In this document: positions 20,218 through 28,314 of the stretch, one piece after another
Position numbering within the stretch: position 1 is the first letter of the stretch
Layout of the letters: each line of letters opens with the position of its first letter
DNA from: Acidimicrobiaceae bacterium
Lineage (GTDB): Bacteria; Actinomycetota; Acidimicrobiia; Acidimicrobiales; UBA8190
DNA: 64,000 nucleotides
Direction of reading: 5' to 3'
NCBI GenBank assembly: GCA_003151475.1
Contig: PLXQ01000069.1
Coordinates: 118,919-182,918, forward strand
Translations under genes and position numbers: made by a program
Notes under the pieces: generated by a model
The model's input: the letters and a program-made list of their open reading frames with translations, nothing else
Databases searched by the model: none
Told to the model about the DNA's origin: nothing

Positions 20218-21309
20218 GTGGTGCACGAAGTTCGGGGTGTAGTGGCCAAGGCCAAAGGTGCGCCGGTCACGTTGGAGACCGTGCTCGTTCCTGATCCCGG
20301 CCCGGGCGAGGCGCTCGTCGCCGTCCAGGCCTGCGGCGTCTGTCACACCGACCTCCACTACCGCGAGGGCGGCATCAACGACGACTTCCCCTTCCTCCTC
20401 GGCCACGAAGCGGCCGGCGTGGTGGAGGCCGTCGGGCCTGACGTCACCTCGGTGACCCCGGGCGACTTCGTCGTCCTCAACTGGCGGGCCGTCTGCGGGG
20501 AATGCCGAGCCTGTCGCCGAGGCCGGCCCTGGTACTGCTTCGCCACCCACAACGCCACCCAGAAGATGACCCTGGCCGACGGCACGGCGCTGTCGCCCGC
20601 TCTCGGCATCGGCGCCTTCGCCGAGAAGACCCTGGTGGCGGCCGGCCAGTGCACGAAGGTCGACAGCCGGGCCCGTCCCGAAGCGGTGGGACTCCTCGGC
20701 TGCGGTGTCATGGCGGGCCTGGGGGCGGCCATGTTCACCGGCGAAATCACCAACGGCGACTCGGTGGCCGTCTTCGGCTGCGGCGGTGTGGGTTGCGCGG
20801 CGGTGGCCGGGGCCCGCCTGGCCGGCGCGGCCAAAGTCATCGCCGTCGACCTCGATCCCCGCAAGCTCGAGCTGGCCACCCAGTTCGGCGCCACCGACGT
20901 GGTGGTGGCCTCCGAGGGCGATCCGGTGGAGAAGATCCGCGCCCTCACGGGCGGCTTCGGGGCCGACGTCTGCATCGAAGCAGTGGGTAACGCCAAGGTC
21001 ATGCAACAGGCCTTCGATGCCCGCGACCTGGCCGGTACCCTCGTCCAGGTGGGGGTACCGACGCCGGACATGCGCATCGACATGCCCATGATCGAGTTCT
21101 TCGGCCACGGGGGACGGTTGAAGCCCAGCTGGTACGGCGACTGCCTGCCGGCGCGTGACTTCCCCATGCTCGTCGACCTCTATCTCCAGGGCCGGCTCGA
21201 CCTTGACCGTTTCGTCTCCGAGACGATCCCCCTCGACGGCGTCGAAGAGGCTTTCCACCGCATGGAGCGCGGTGAGGTCCTGCGTTCGGTCGTCGTCCTC
21301 GGACGGTGA
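20218..21309 (+). CDS. mscR: S-(hydroxymethyl)mycothiol dehydrogenase (mycothiol-dependent formaldehyde dehydrogenase)
   Basis: 363 residues, zinc-dependent medium-chain alcohol dehydrogenase. It matches actinobacterial MscR/AdhE2 closely in wording: [64 protein letters not shown] and SWYGDCLP. Catalytic Cys, GHE and the four structural-zinc cysteines are present. The enzyme oxidises the formaldehyde-mycothiol adduct to S-formylmycothiol using NAD. GTG 20218 is chosen (AGGGGG about 8 bp upstream); TTG 20197 and GTG 20221 are alternatives. The formate dehydrogenase gene follows at 94 bp, completing oxidation to CO2. Confidence 0.9.
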   Translation: MVHEVRGVVAKAKGAPVTLETVLVPDPGPGEALVAVQACGVCHTDLHYREGGINDDFPFLLGHEAAGVVEAVGPDVTSVTPGDFVVLNWRAVCGECRACRRGRPWYCFATHNATQKMTLADGTALSPALGIGAFAEKTLVAAGQCTKVDSRARPEAVGLLGCGVMAGLGAAMFTGEITNGDSVAVFGCGGVGCAAVAGARLAGAAKVIAVDLDPRKLELATQFGATDVVVASEGDPVEKIRALTGGFGADVCIEAVGNAKVMQQAFDARDLAGTLVQVGVPTPDMRIDMPMIEFFGHGGRLKPSWYGDCLPARDFPMLVDLYLQGRLDLDRFVSETIPLDGVEEAFHRMERGEVLRSVVVLGR

Positions 21310-21403
21310 CCGCGGTTCAACCTTGCCCCAGGCGCCGCCGCACGGCGCGACATCCATGTCTGACACGAGTGGCCGCCGCAGGTGGTCGTAACCCAGAGGA
21401 GCG

Positions 21404-22606
21404 ATGATGGCCAAGATCGTCTGTGTGCTCTACCAGGATCCGGTGGACGGCTACCCGACCACCTACCCCCGTGACGGGATCCCGGCCCTCGACACCTACC
21501 CCGACGGCCAGACCCTGCCCACGCCGCACGACATCGACTTCGTCCCCGGAGCGCTCCTCGGCAGTGTCTCGGGGGAGCTCGGCCTGCGTCGCTATCTCGA
21601 AGACGCCGGCCACACCTTGGTCGTCACCGACGACAAGGACGGCGCCGATTCGGTCTTCGACCGCGAGCTGGCCGATGCCGACATCGTCATCTCCCAGCCG
21701 TTCTGGCCCGCCTATCTGACGGCCGAGCGGATCGACCGGGCCTCCAATCTCAAGTTGGCCATCACGGCCGGCATCGGATCGGACCACGTCGATCTCCAGG
21801 CCGCCATCGAGAAGGGCATCACCGTGGCCGAGGTCACCTACTGCAACAGCATCAGCGTGGCTGAGCACGTGGTCATGATGATCCTCTCCCTCGTCCGCAA
21901 CTACCTCCCCTCCTACGGCTGGGTGACCAGGGGCGGCTGGAACATCGCCGACTGCGTGGAGCGCTCCTACGACGTCGAGGGCATGACCGTCGGTACCGTG
22001 GCCGCCGGCCGTATCGGTTCGGCCGTGCTGAAGCGCCTGAAGCCGTTCGACATGAAGCTCCATTACACCGACCGCCACCGCCTGCCCGAGTCGGTGGAGC
22101 AGGAGCTGGGCCTCACCTTCCATCCGAGCGCCGCCTCCATGGTCCCCGTCTGCGACGTGGTCACCATCAACGCGCCGCTGCACCCCGAGACCGAGGGTCT
22201 CTTCGACGACGCCCTCATCGGCACCATGAAGCGTGGCGCCTATCTGGTGAACACGGCCCGGGGGAAGATCTGTGACCGCGACGCCGTCGTCCGCGCCCTC
22301 GAAAGCGGCCAACTGGCCGGCTACGCCGGCGACGTCTGGTTCCCCCAGCCCGCCCCCCAGGACCATCCCTGGCGGACGATGCCCCATCACGGCATGACCC
22401 CGCACATCTCGGGCTCGTCGCTCTCGGCCCAGGCCCGCTACGCGGCGGGCACCCGCGAAATCCTAGAATGCTGGTTCGAAGACCGGCCCATCCGCGACGA
22501 GTACCTCATCGTGGCGGGCGGCCGTCTGGCCGGAGCGGGGGCGCACTCCTACAGCGAAGGCGACGCCACCGGTGGTTCCGAGGACGCGGCGCGCTACAAG
22601 TCGTGA
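21404..22606 (+). CDS. fdh: NAD-dependent formate dehydrogenase
   Basis: 400 residues, D-2-hydroxyacid dehydrogenase superfamily. It has the formate dehydrogenase N-terminal signature (YQDPVDGYPTTYPRDGIPAL), the nucleotide loop VAAGRIGSAVLKRL, catalytic Arg in NTARGKICDRDAV, Gln in PAPQDHPW and His in TPHISGSS. NAD-formate dehydrogenases of this metal-free type oxidise formate to CO2 and yield NADH. Length matches the Pseudomonas sp. 101 enzyme class. With mscR immediately upstream, the pair forms the last steps of formaldehyde detoxification or dissimilation. The start has AGAGGAGCG upstream; ATG 21407 is also possible. Confidence 0.92.
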   Translation: MMAKIVCVLYQDPVDGYPTTYPRDGIPALDTYPDGQTLPTPHDIDFVPGALLGSVSGELGLRRYLEDAGHTLVVTDDKDGADSVFDRELADADIVISQPFWPAYLTAERIDRASNLKLAITAGIGSDHVDLQAAIEKGITVAEVTYCNSISVAEHVVMMILSLVRNYLPSYGWVTRGGWNIADCVERSYDVEGMTVGTVAAGRIGSAVLKRLKPFDMKLHYTDRHRLPESVEQELGLTFHPSAASMVPVCDVVTINAPLHPETEGLFDDALIGTMKRGAYLVNTARGKICDRDAVVRALESGQLAGYAGDVWFPQPAPQDHPWRTMPHHGMTPHISGSSLSAQARYAAGTREILECWFEDRPIRDEYLIVAGGRLAGAGAHSYSEGDATGGSEDAARYKS

Positions 22607-22616
22607 CACGCTCATG

Positions 22617-22746
22617 ACCGGGTCGTCATGCGTACCGGGTCGTCATGCGTACCGGGTCGTCATGCGTACCGGGTCGTCATGCGTACCGGGTCGTCATGCG
22701 TACCGGGTCGTCATGCGTACCGGGTCGTCATGAGCGGGTCGTCATG
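22617..22746. repeat. 17-bp minisatellite (six perfect copies plus flanking partials) with an ATG in each unit
   Basis: CGTACCGGGTCGTCATG repeats six times without error (22631-22732). It is flanked by a 14-bp partial (22617-22630) and a degenerate 14-bp copy (22733-22746). It fills the gap between the formate dehydrogenase stop and the next start, whose ATG (22744) is the last repeat's ATG. Because 17 is not a multiple of three, successive ATGs fall in rotating frames. Confidence 0.92.
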
Positions 22747-23466
22747 AACAAGGTGAAGGTGGGCTTCTTCTCCTTCACCGAGATCACCGACCCCGCAGAG
22801 CACCGCTCCTACAACGAGTGGCACCAGCTCGACCACATGCCCGAGCAGTACCCGCTGCTGGGCATGGCCTTCGGTCAACGCTGGGTCTCCACCCCGGCCT
22901 GTCGCGCCGCCCGGGCCGTCGACGGTGCCCTTCTCGGTGCCGTCCACTACGTCACCCTCTATCTGATGACCGAGCCGGTCGAGGGCACCCTCGAGCAGTT
23001 CCACGCCCTCGGCGGCCGGCTCCGGGAACTGGGCCGGTTCCACGAGCACCGTCGGGCGCTGCTGTCGGGACCGTTCGACGTGGACACCGTGGCGGCGGCA
23101 CCCCGGGTCCTCGTCTCGGCCGAGGCCGTGCCCTACCGGCCCAACCGGGGCGCTTACATCGTCGTGGAGGAGGGGCCGGCCGCACCGGTGGACACCGCCG
23201 CGCTGCTCGAGGTCCCCGCCGTGGCCGGCGTGTGGAGTTTCATCTCCGACACCGAACGCAGCGGCGCCTGGCGGCCGGGTCGGCGGCGGGTGACGGTCTG
23301 CTTCTTGGACGACGCTCCCCTCGACGCGTCGGCGGACCTGGGCGAAGTCGTCCGTCGGGGGCGCCCAGATGCCGCCGGTGTGATCCACGCCGGCCCGGTG
23401 GAGACGGTCACCCCGTGGCAGTGGGACTGGTTCGACGACGAAGCGAAACCGTTGCCGGCGTACTGA
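22744..23466 (+). CDS. dimeric alpha/beta-barrel (EthD-like) protein of unknown function
   Basis: 240 residues from ATG 22744. The N-terminal domain reads KVKVGFFSFTEITDP, then YNEWHQLDHMPEQYPLL and GMAFGQRWV, a pattern of dimeric alpha/beta-barrel proteins related to EthD. A second barrel-like half begins near residue 125 (NRGAYIVVEEGP). No catalytic residues can be named. The start sits in the final unit of a 17-bp minisatellite and has no normal ribosome-binding site, so translation may depend on readthrough coupling from the formate dehydrogenase gene or on repeat number. An in-frame ATG within the repeats at 22645 would add 33 residues. Confidence 0.7.
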   Translation: MNKVKVGFFSFTEITDPAEHRSYNEWHQLDHMPEQYPLLGMAFGQRWVSTPACRAARAVDGALLGAVHYVTLYLMTEPVEGTLEQFHALGGRLRELGRFHEHRRALLSGPFDVDTVAAAPRVLVSAEAVPYRPNRGAYIVVEEGPAAPVDTAALLEVPAVAGVWSFISDTERSGAWRPGRRRVTVCFLDDAPLDASADLGEVVRRGRPDAAGVIHAGPVETVTPWQWDWFDDEAKPLPAY

Positions 23467-23473
23467 CAAACAG

Positions 23474-24493
23474 TCAGTCCAGCTTCACGATCACCTTGCC
23501 GGTGTTGCCTCCGGTGAAGAGCAGGTTCAGCGCATCGGGCGCGTTTTCGAGTCCCTCGACGATGTGCTCGGAGTGCTTGATCCTCCCCTCGGTCACCCAG
23601 CCGAACATCTCCAGCTGTGCCTCGGGAAAACGGTCGAAGTAATCGAGGATCAAGAAGCCCTCCATCCGGCCCCGCATGACGATCAGGTTCCGGTAATTCC
23701 CCGGTCCCTTCACCGGGCCCTCTTCGTTGTACGTCGAGATGGCGCCGCACAGCACCACCCGGCCCCGCAGGGCGAGCTGGCCCAGACAGATGTCGAGGAT
23801 CTCCCCCCCGACGTTGTCGAAGTAGACGTTGATCCCCTTGGGGCATAGCTGGCGCAGCTTGGCTCCGACGTTGTCGGTCCGGTAGTTCACCACCGCGTCG
23901 AAGCCGAGCTCCTCGGTGAGCCAGGCGCACTTCTCCTCGGTGCCGGCGATGCCCACCACGCGGGCCGCCCCCTTGATCTTGGCGATCTGTCCGACCACCG
24001 ACCCGGTGGCACCGGCGGCTCCCGAGACCACCACGGTGTCGCCCTCGGCCACCCGGCCCACGTCGATCAGGCCGAAGTAGGCCGTCATACCGGTCACCCC
24101 CAACACGCTGAGCGCCACCAGGGGATCGACCCCGGCCGGGAGGACCTGCATGGCGCCGGCCCCTTCGTCGACCACGGCGTAGTCCTGCCAACCCGTCATC
24201 CCGAAGACGAGGTCGCCCTCCCGGTAGCGCTCGCAGCCGCTGCTGACCACCTCCCCGATACCACCGCCGCGCACCACATCACCGATTTCGATGGCCGGCA
24301 GGTAGCCCGGGGCGTCGTTCATCCAAGTCCGGATGGTGGGATCGATCGACAGAAACCGGACCCGGACGAGGGCTTCTCCGGCGCCCGGCTCAGGGGTGGT
24401 CTTCTCCTCGAGTCGGACGGTCCTTCCGTCGACCATCCCTTTCGGGCGTTCGGCCAGGACGAGCCGTCGGTTGCGGTCGGAGCTCGCGCTCAT
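23474..24493 (-). CDS. MDR-family NADP-dependent oxidoreductase (CurA-like)
   Basis: 339 residues from ATG 24493, which overlaps the stop of the upstream LLM gene (ATGA). An ATG three codons earlier is possible. The protein resembles the leukotriene-B4 12-hydroxydehydrogenase/curcumin-reductase group: FLSIDPTIRTWMND, VSGAAGATGSVVGQIAKIKG, YFDNVGGEILD and YNEEGPVKGPGNY. It is zinc-free and reduces alpha,beta-unsaturated ketones or aldehydes with NADPH. It is co-transcribed with the luciferase-like gene, suggesting sequential steps in oxidation or reduction of a lipid or terpenoid substrate. The 3' end meets the convergent gene 7 bp away. Confidence 0.88.
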   Translation of the reverse strand: MSASSDRNRRLVLAERPKGMVDGRTVRLEEKTTPEPGAGEALVRVRFLSIDPTIRTWMNDAPGYLPAIEIGDVVRGGGIGEVVSSGCERYREGDLVFGMTGWQDYAVVDEGAGAMQVLPAGVDPLVALSVLGVTGMTAYFGLIDVGRVAEGDTVVVSGAAGATGSVVGQIAKIKGAARVVGIAGTEEKCAWLTEELGFDAVVNYRTDNVGAKLRQLCPKGINVYFDNVGGEILDICLGQLALRGRVVLCGAISTYNEEGPVKGPGNYRNLIVMRGRMEGFLILDYFDRFPEAQLEMFGWVTEGRIKHSEHIVEGLENAPDALNLLFTGGNTGKVIVKLD

Positions 24494-25518
24494 CGGATCC
24501 ACTCGCTCAACTGCCGCAGTGTCCCGAGAGGATCGGCCCCGATGGGCATGACGTTCAGCACGGTGACCCCCGCTTCTCGGTAGGCATCGATCCTCTCCTT
24601 CACGTAGCCGGCGGGCCCGATCAGTGAGGTCTCCTCGAGCAGTTCGGCGGGAACGGCGGCGGCTGCTTCCTCCTTCTTCCCCTCGAGGTAGAGGTCTTGG
24701 ATCAGCTCCGCCTCTTTCTCGTAGCCGTAGCTGCGCACCAGGGTGTTGTAGAAGTTGCGTCCCCGCGCTCCCATGCCACCAACATAAAGCGCCGTCATCC
24801 CCCGCCCCAGATCACGCAGGTGCTCGAGGCCCTCGCCGATGGCCACGATCCCGCCGGCCGCCACCTCGAGAGGCCCGAGAGAGGCGGCCCGCTTGGCGTT
24901 GCCCTGCTCGAGAGCGCGACCCCACACCTGGGCGGCCTTCTCAGGGACGAAGAGGAAAGGGAACCAGCCATCGGCCACCTCGGCCGTCATGGCGACGTTC
25001 TTCGGGCCCATGGAAGCGATCCAGACAGGGATCTCGGCGCGGACCGGATGGGTGATCAGCTTCAGGGGTTTCCCGAGACCGGTCCCCTGGCCGGCGGGGA
25101 GGGGAATGGGGTAGAGCCCGTCGTTGGTCAGCACCTCGCGGCGCCAGACCCGCCGGCAGATGTCGATGATCTCGCGCGTCCGCTCGAGCGGTTCGGTATA
25201 GGCCACGCCGTGCCAGCCCTCGATCACCTGGGGGCCCGACGCGCCGAGGCCCAAGATGAAGCGCCCTTCGCTCACGGCGTCGAGCCCGGCCGCCGTCTGG
25301 GCCATGAGCGCCGGCGTGCGCGAGTAGATGGGCAAGATGGCGGAGCCGATCTCGATCCTCTCCGTCCGCGCCGCCAGGTAGCCCAACTGACTCGGCCCGT
25401 CATAGCCGTAGGCCTCGGCCACCCACACGATGTCGAGCCCCGCCTGTTCCAGTTCGACGACGGCGTCGAGGGACTGCTTCACACCCCGGGAGTAGTCGAG
25501 CATGGTGCTCAGCCGCAT
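24490..25518 (-). CDS. luciferase-like monooxygenase family, probably F420-dependent oxidoreductase
   Basis: 342 residues. The TIM-barrel LLM features are clear: LEQAGLDIVWVAEAYGYDGP, LGYLAARTERIEIGSAILPI, SRTPALMAQTAAGLDAVSEG and RFILGLGASGPQVIEGWHG. F420-dependent members in actinobacteria oxidise or reduce alcohols, ketones and lipids; FMN-dependent monooxygenase activity cannot be excluded. The enzyme is cytoplasmic. Its stop overlaps the start of the MDR oxidoreductase gene, and the SDR gene upstream ends 48 bp away on the other side of its start, so the three form an operon. Confidence 0.88.
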   Translation of the reverse strand: MRLSTMLDYSRGVKQSLDAVVELEQAGLDIVWVAEAYGYDGPSQLGYLAARTERIEIGSAILPIYSRTPALMAQTAAGLDAVSEGRFILGLGASGPQVIEGWHGVAYTEPLERTREIIDICRRVWRREVLTNDGLYPIPLPAGQGTGLGKPLKLITHPVRAEIPVWIASMGPKNVAMTAEVADGWFPFLFVPEKAAQVWGRALEQGNAKRAASLGPLEVAAGGIVAIGEGLEHLRDLGRGMTALYVGGMGARGRNFYNTLVRSYGYEKEAELIQDLYLEGKKEEAAAAVPAELLEETSLIGPAGYVKERIDAYREAGVTVLNVMPIGADPLGTLRQLSEWIR

Positions 25519-25565
25519 GGGGGACTCCTTCTCTTGGGCGAGGGGCTGTTGGATGGGGCGCTTGG

Positions 25566-26333
25566 TCAGCCGACGGTGGCGATGCCACCGTCGACGGGGA
25601 GGATGACACCGGTGAGATAGGCACCGGCACGCGAGGCCAGATAGATGGCGGCACCGGCCATGTCGTCGGGCCGTCCGATCCGCTTCATCGGCGCGCTGGC
25701 GGCGATCTGGGCGCCGAAGGCGTCCAGAGTGGCCGCCATCATCTTTGATTGGAAGGGACCGGGGGCGATGGCGTTCACCGTGATGCGCGGGGCCAGCTTC
25801 TTGGCCAGGTGCCGCGTTAGCTGGTGGACGGCGGCCTTGGAGGCCGAGTACGAGTAGGTCTCCAGGACCGGGACATGGATGCCGTCGATGGACCCGATGT
25901 TCACCACCCGGGCGGGGTCGTCATCGGTGGCCGCCGCCTCGAGAAGCGGAAGCATGAACTTCGTCGTGTGAAAGACGCCCTTGACGTTGAGCGAGAGCAC
26001 CCGGTCCCAGGCGGCGTCGTCGAACTCTGCGAGCGGCGCCCCCCAGGTGTTGCCGGCGTTGTTCACGAGAACGTCCAGCCGTTCCTCGCGCCGGCCCAGC
26101 TCGGCCGCCAATTCCCGGCAGCCCGCTTCGGTGGAGAGGTCGGCCGGCAGGGCGATGCACTCACCCACCTCCGACAGCTCGGCCGCCACGGCGACACAGA
26201 CTTCGGTGTTGCGCGACGAGATGTAGGTCTTGGCCCCGGCGTCTACGAAACCGCCGGCGATCATCCGGCCGATCCCGCGTCCACCACCGGTCACCAGAGT
26301 GGTCTTGCCGGCGATGGAGAAGAGGTCGGTCAT
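25566..26333 (-). CDS. short-chain dehydrogenase/reductase (SDR)
   Basis: 255 residues from ATG 26333. Classical SDR motifs: cofactor loop TGGGRGIG (about 15-22), NNAGNTWGAP, catalytic Ser in VVNIGSIDG and the Tyr-X3-Lys in YSYSASKAAVHQL. The C-terminal tail is LPVDGGIATVG. It resembles FabG-like and 2-hydroxy or 3-keto reductases acting on CoA- or free substrates; specificity is not readable. The gene heads a minus-strand run (SDR, LLM, MDR) and is divergent from a nitroreductase gene with 49 bp between the starts. Confidence 0.88.
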   Translation of the reverse strand: MTDLFSIAGKTTLVTGGGRGIGRMIAGGFVDAGAKTYISSRNTEVCVAVAAELSEVGECIALPADLSTEAGCRELAAELGRREERLDVLVNNAGNTWGAPLAEFDDAAWDRVLSLNVKGVFHTTKFMLPLLEAAATDDDPARVVNIGSIDGIHVPVLETYSYSASKAAVHQLTRHLAKKLAPRITVNAIAPGPFQSKMMAATLDAFGAQIAASAPMKRIGRPDDMAGAAIYLASRAGAYLTGVILPVDGGIATVG

Positions 26334-26382
26334 CGGCGGACGATACCCCGCTCGGCCCCGTCGGCGCCTACGATGCGCGGCC

Positions 26383-26979
26383 GTGCCCGACTTCTTCGAT
26401 GTGGTTCTCAAACAGCGCGCCTGCCGAGCTTTCCGCCCCGACGCCGTGGACGACGCTCTCGTCGAACGGGTCCTCGAAGCAGCCACCTTTGCCCCCAGCG
26501 CGGAGAACAAGCAGCCCTGGGTCTTCGTCGTCGTGCGCGACCCGGAGCGACGGGCGGCCATTGGTGACCTGAACCGCCGGGCCTGGGAAGGCGGGGCCAA
26601 GTCGCATTCCGAGAGCCGTCTCACGCCGACGCTCCTCGACGAGGTCGACCGGGGTGCCCAGGGCGGTATCGCCGGCGCTCCCGTCCTCGTGGTGGTCGGG
26701 GGCGATACCCGGCTCGGTGACCGCCGGGTCCTGGCCGCATCGGTCTTCCCGGCCGTCGAGAACATGCTGCTGGCGGCGGGCGCCCTCGGTCTCGGCGCCG
26801 CGCTCACCACCCTTCCCCTCGTCTTCGGCGATGAGCTGGCCGAGATCGTCGGCTTCCCCTTCGAGGTTCAGCCCATCGCCGTGGTCCCCCTCGGTTGGCC
26901 GGCCCGTCCGATGGGGCCGCCGAAGCGGTTGCCGGTGGCTGAGAAGGCCCACCGCGACGCGTTCGGTTCGCCATGGTGA
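26383..26979 (+). CDS. nitroreductase-family flavoprotein
   Basis: 198 residues from GTG 26383. FMN-binding features are the N-terminal RACRAFRPDAVDDALVERVL, AATFAPSAENKQPWVFVVV and the C-terminal LGLGAALTTLPL, PIAVVPLGWP. Nitroreductase-fold enzymes reduce nitro groups, quinones or enones, or take part in cofactor chemistry, with FMN and NAD(P)H. It is divergent from an SDR gene. The next plus-strand gene (SRPBCC) begins 25 bp downstream, then an SDR, suggesting an operon. Confidence 0.85.
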   Translation: MPDFFDVVLKQRACRAFRPDAVDDALVERVLEAATFAPSAENKQPWVFVVVRDPERRAAIGDLNRRAWEGGAKSHSESRLTPTLLDEVDRGAQGGIAGAPVLVVVGGDTRLGDRRVLAASVFPAVENMLLAAGALGLGAALTTLPLVFGDELAEIVGFPFEVQPIAVVPLGWPARPMGPPKRLPVAEKAHRDAFGSPW

Positions 26980-27004
26980 GCCGGGCCGGGTAAACACTTC
27001 TGCG

Positions 27005-27490
27005 ATGCAGGTCCACAACTATGCGGTGGAGGTCGAAGGCACACCGCAAGAGGTCTGGCAGCTCTTCTGGGGCTACCGCAAGAGCAGGCCCGAGCACGAC
27101 GGTGTGAAGATCGACATCCTCCATCCCGGTGACGAGGTGGGCGAGGGCCTGATCCGGCACTGCAAGTTCCGGGTGCCCAAGTACCTGATGACCGGCGGCG
27201 TCGGGTACTCCTGGGAATGGCTGACCGAGGTGAAGCCCCACGAGTCGTGGAAGTACGACGCCATCGGCAAGCCGCTGTGGTCGGTGGCCGAGGGCCGGAC
27301 CCGCTTCGAGGAGCTGCCCGGTGGCCGTACCCGGATCCACTTCTCCGAGACCTATCACGCTTTCAACCCTGTCATGCGGGCCCTGCTCGAACGCCGGGTC
27401 CACCGTTTCATCTCGAAGGACAACGACCGGTTGATCACCGACGCCGTGAACGGTGGCATTGCCAAGATGCGCGCGGCGAAGGAGAAGTGA
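27005..27490 (+). CDS. SRPBCC-fold protein
   Basis: 161 residues. The N-terminus VHNYAVEVEGTPQEVWQLFW is the first strand-helix of a START/polyketide-cyclase-like (SRPBCC) domain. Later blocks RIHFSETYHAFNPV and the C-terminal helix RRVHRFISKDNDRLITDAVN complete the fold. Such proteins bind hydrophobic ligands or act as cyclases and aromatases. Its TGA overlaps the ATG of the downstream SDR by one base (TGATG), so they are coupled. No specific ligand can be proposed. Confidence 0.8.
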   Translation: MQVHNYAVEVEGTPQEVWQLFWGYRKSRPEHDGVKIDILHPGDEVGEGLIRHCKFRVPKYLMTGGVGYSWEWLTEVKPHESWKYDAIGKPLWSVAEGRTRFEELPGGRTRIHFSETYHAFNPVMRALLERRVHRFISKDNDRLITDAVNGGIAKMRAAKEK

Positions 27491-28257
27491 TGCGAGGACT
27501 CAAAGACAAGGTGGCGGTCGTGGCCGGCGGCGCCGGAGGTATAGGAACGGCGACGTCGGTCCGACTGGCCCAAGAAGGGTGTTCCGTCGTCGTCGGCGAC
27601 CTAAACGACGATGCCGCCACCGCGGTGGCTAAGCAGATCACCGATGCCGGGGGCACGGCCGTCGCCGTTCGTGTCGACATCTCCGACGAGCGCTCGGTGA
27701 ACGAGATGGTGGCTCTGGCCGTCGCCACCTACGGCGGTGTCGACATCCTGCACGCCAACGCCGCCGATCTCTCGGCCGGAACTTTGGGTCGCGACTCGAA
27801 CGCGCTGGACATCGACCTCGACGCCTTCGATCGCACCCTGGCCGTGAATCTCCGGGGCCACCTCCTCTGCACGCGGGCGGCGCTGCCCGAGATCCTGAAG
27901 CGCGGCGGGGGTGCCCTCGTCTACACCTCTTCGGGTGCCGCCTTCATGGGTGAGCCCGAACGGCCCTCCTATGCCGTCTCCAAGAGCGGCATCAACGCGC
28001 TCGTCCGCCACGTGGCTTCGAAGTGGGGCCGCAAACACGTCCGCGCCAATGCCGTCGCCCCCGGGCTGGTCCTTACCGAAGGTCCGCGTTCGGTGCTCAG
28101 TGAGGACTTCATGAAACTGGCCCTGCGTGGGACGCGCTCCTGGCGCCTCGGTGAGCCCGAGGACATCGCCGCCATGGTGGCGTTCCTCGCCTCCTCGGAC
28201 GGGGAGTGGATCAACGGCCAGATCCTCTCCGTCGACGGGGGCGCTTCGCTGCGTTGA
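27490..28257 (+). CDS. short-chain dehydrogenase/reductase (SDR)
   Basis: 255 residues. It shows VAGGAGGIGTATSVRLAQEG (cofactor loop), DLNDDAATA (which favours NAD), VDILHANAAD, catalytic Ser in LVYTSSGAAF and Tyr-X3-Lys in PSYAVSKSGINAL. The C-terminus is ILSVDGGASLR. The conserved NNAG is replaced by HANAAD. It is coupled to the SRPBCC gene (TGATG) and probably shares its operon with the nitroreductase, a redox cassette that faces the SDR-LLM-MDR cassette. Confidence 0.9.
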   Translation: MRGLKDKVAVVAGGAGGIGTATSVRLAQEGCSVVVGDLNDDAATAVAKQITDAGGTAVAVRVDISDERSVNEMVALAVATYGGVDILHANAADLSAGTLGRDSNALDIDLDAFDRTLAVNLRGHLLCTRAALPEILKRGGGALVYTSSGAAFMGEPERPSYAVSKSGINALVRHVASKWGRKHVRANAVAPGLVLTEGPRSVLSEDFMKLALRGTRSWRLGEPEDIAAMVAFLASSDGEWINGQILSVDGGASLR

Positions 28258-28314
28258 GGCCACCGGAGCCCGTTGAGATTGACTGATCCCGGTGCCGCAG
28301 TGTTGGTCCGAAAC

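Noticed and set aside
22617..22746. CRISPR-like array
   Set aside because: The 17-bp units are directly adjacent with no spacers, and no Cas genes are present.
23461..23481. Third TetR-type operator copy
   Set aside because: Only one half-site (GACTGACTGTT on the minus strand) matches; the second arm is displaced, and the site lies between convergent gene ends.
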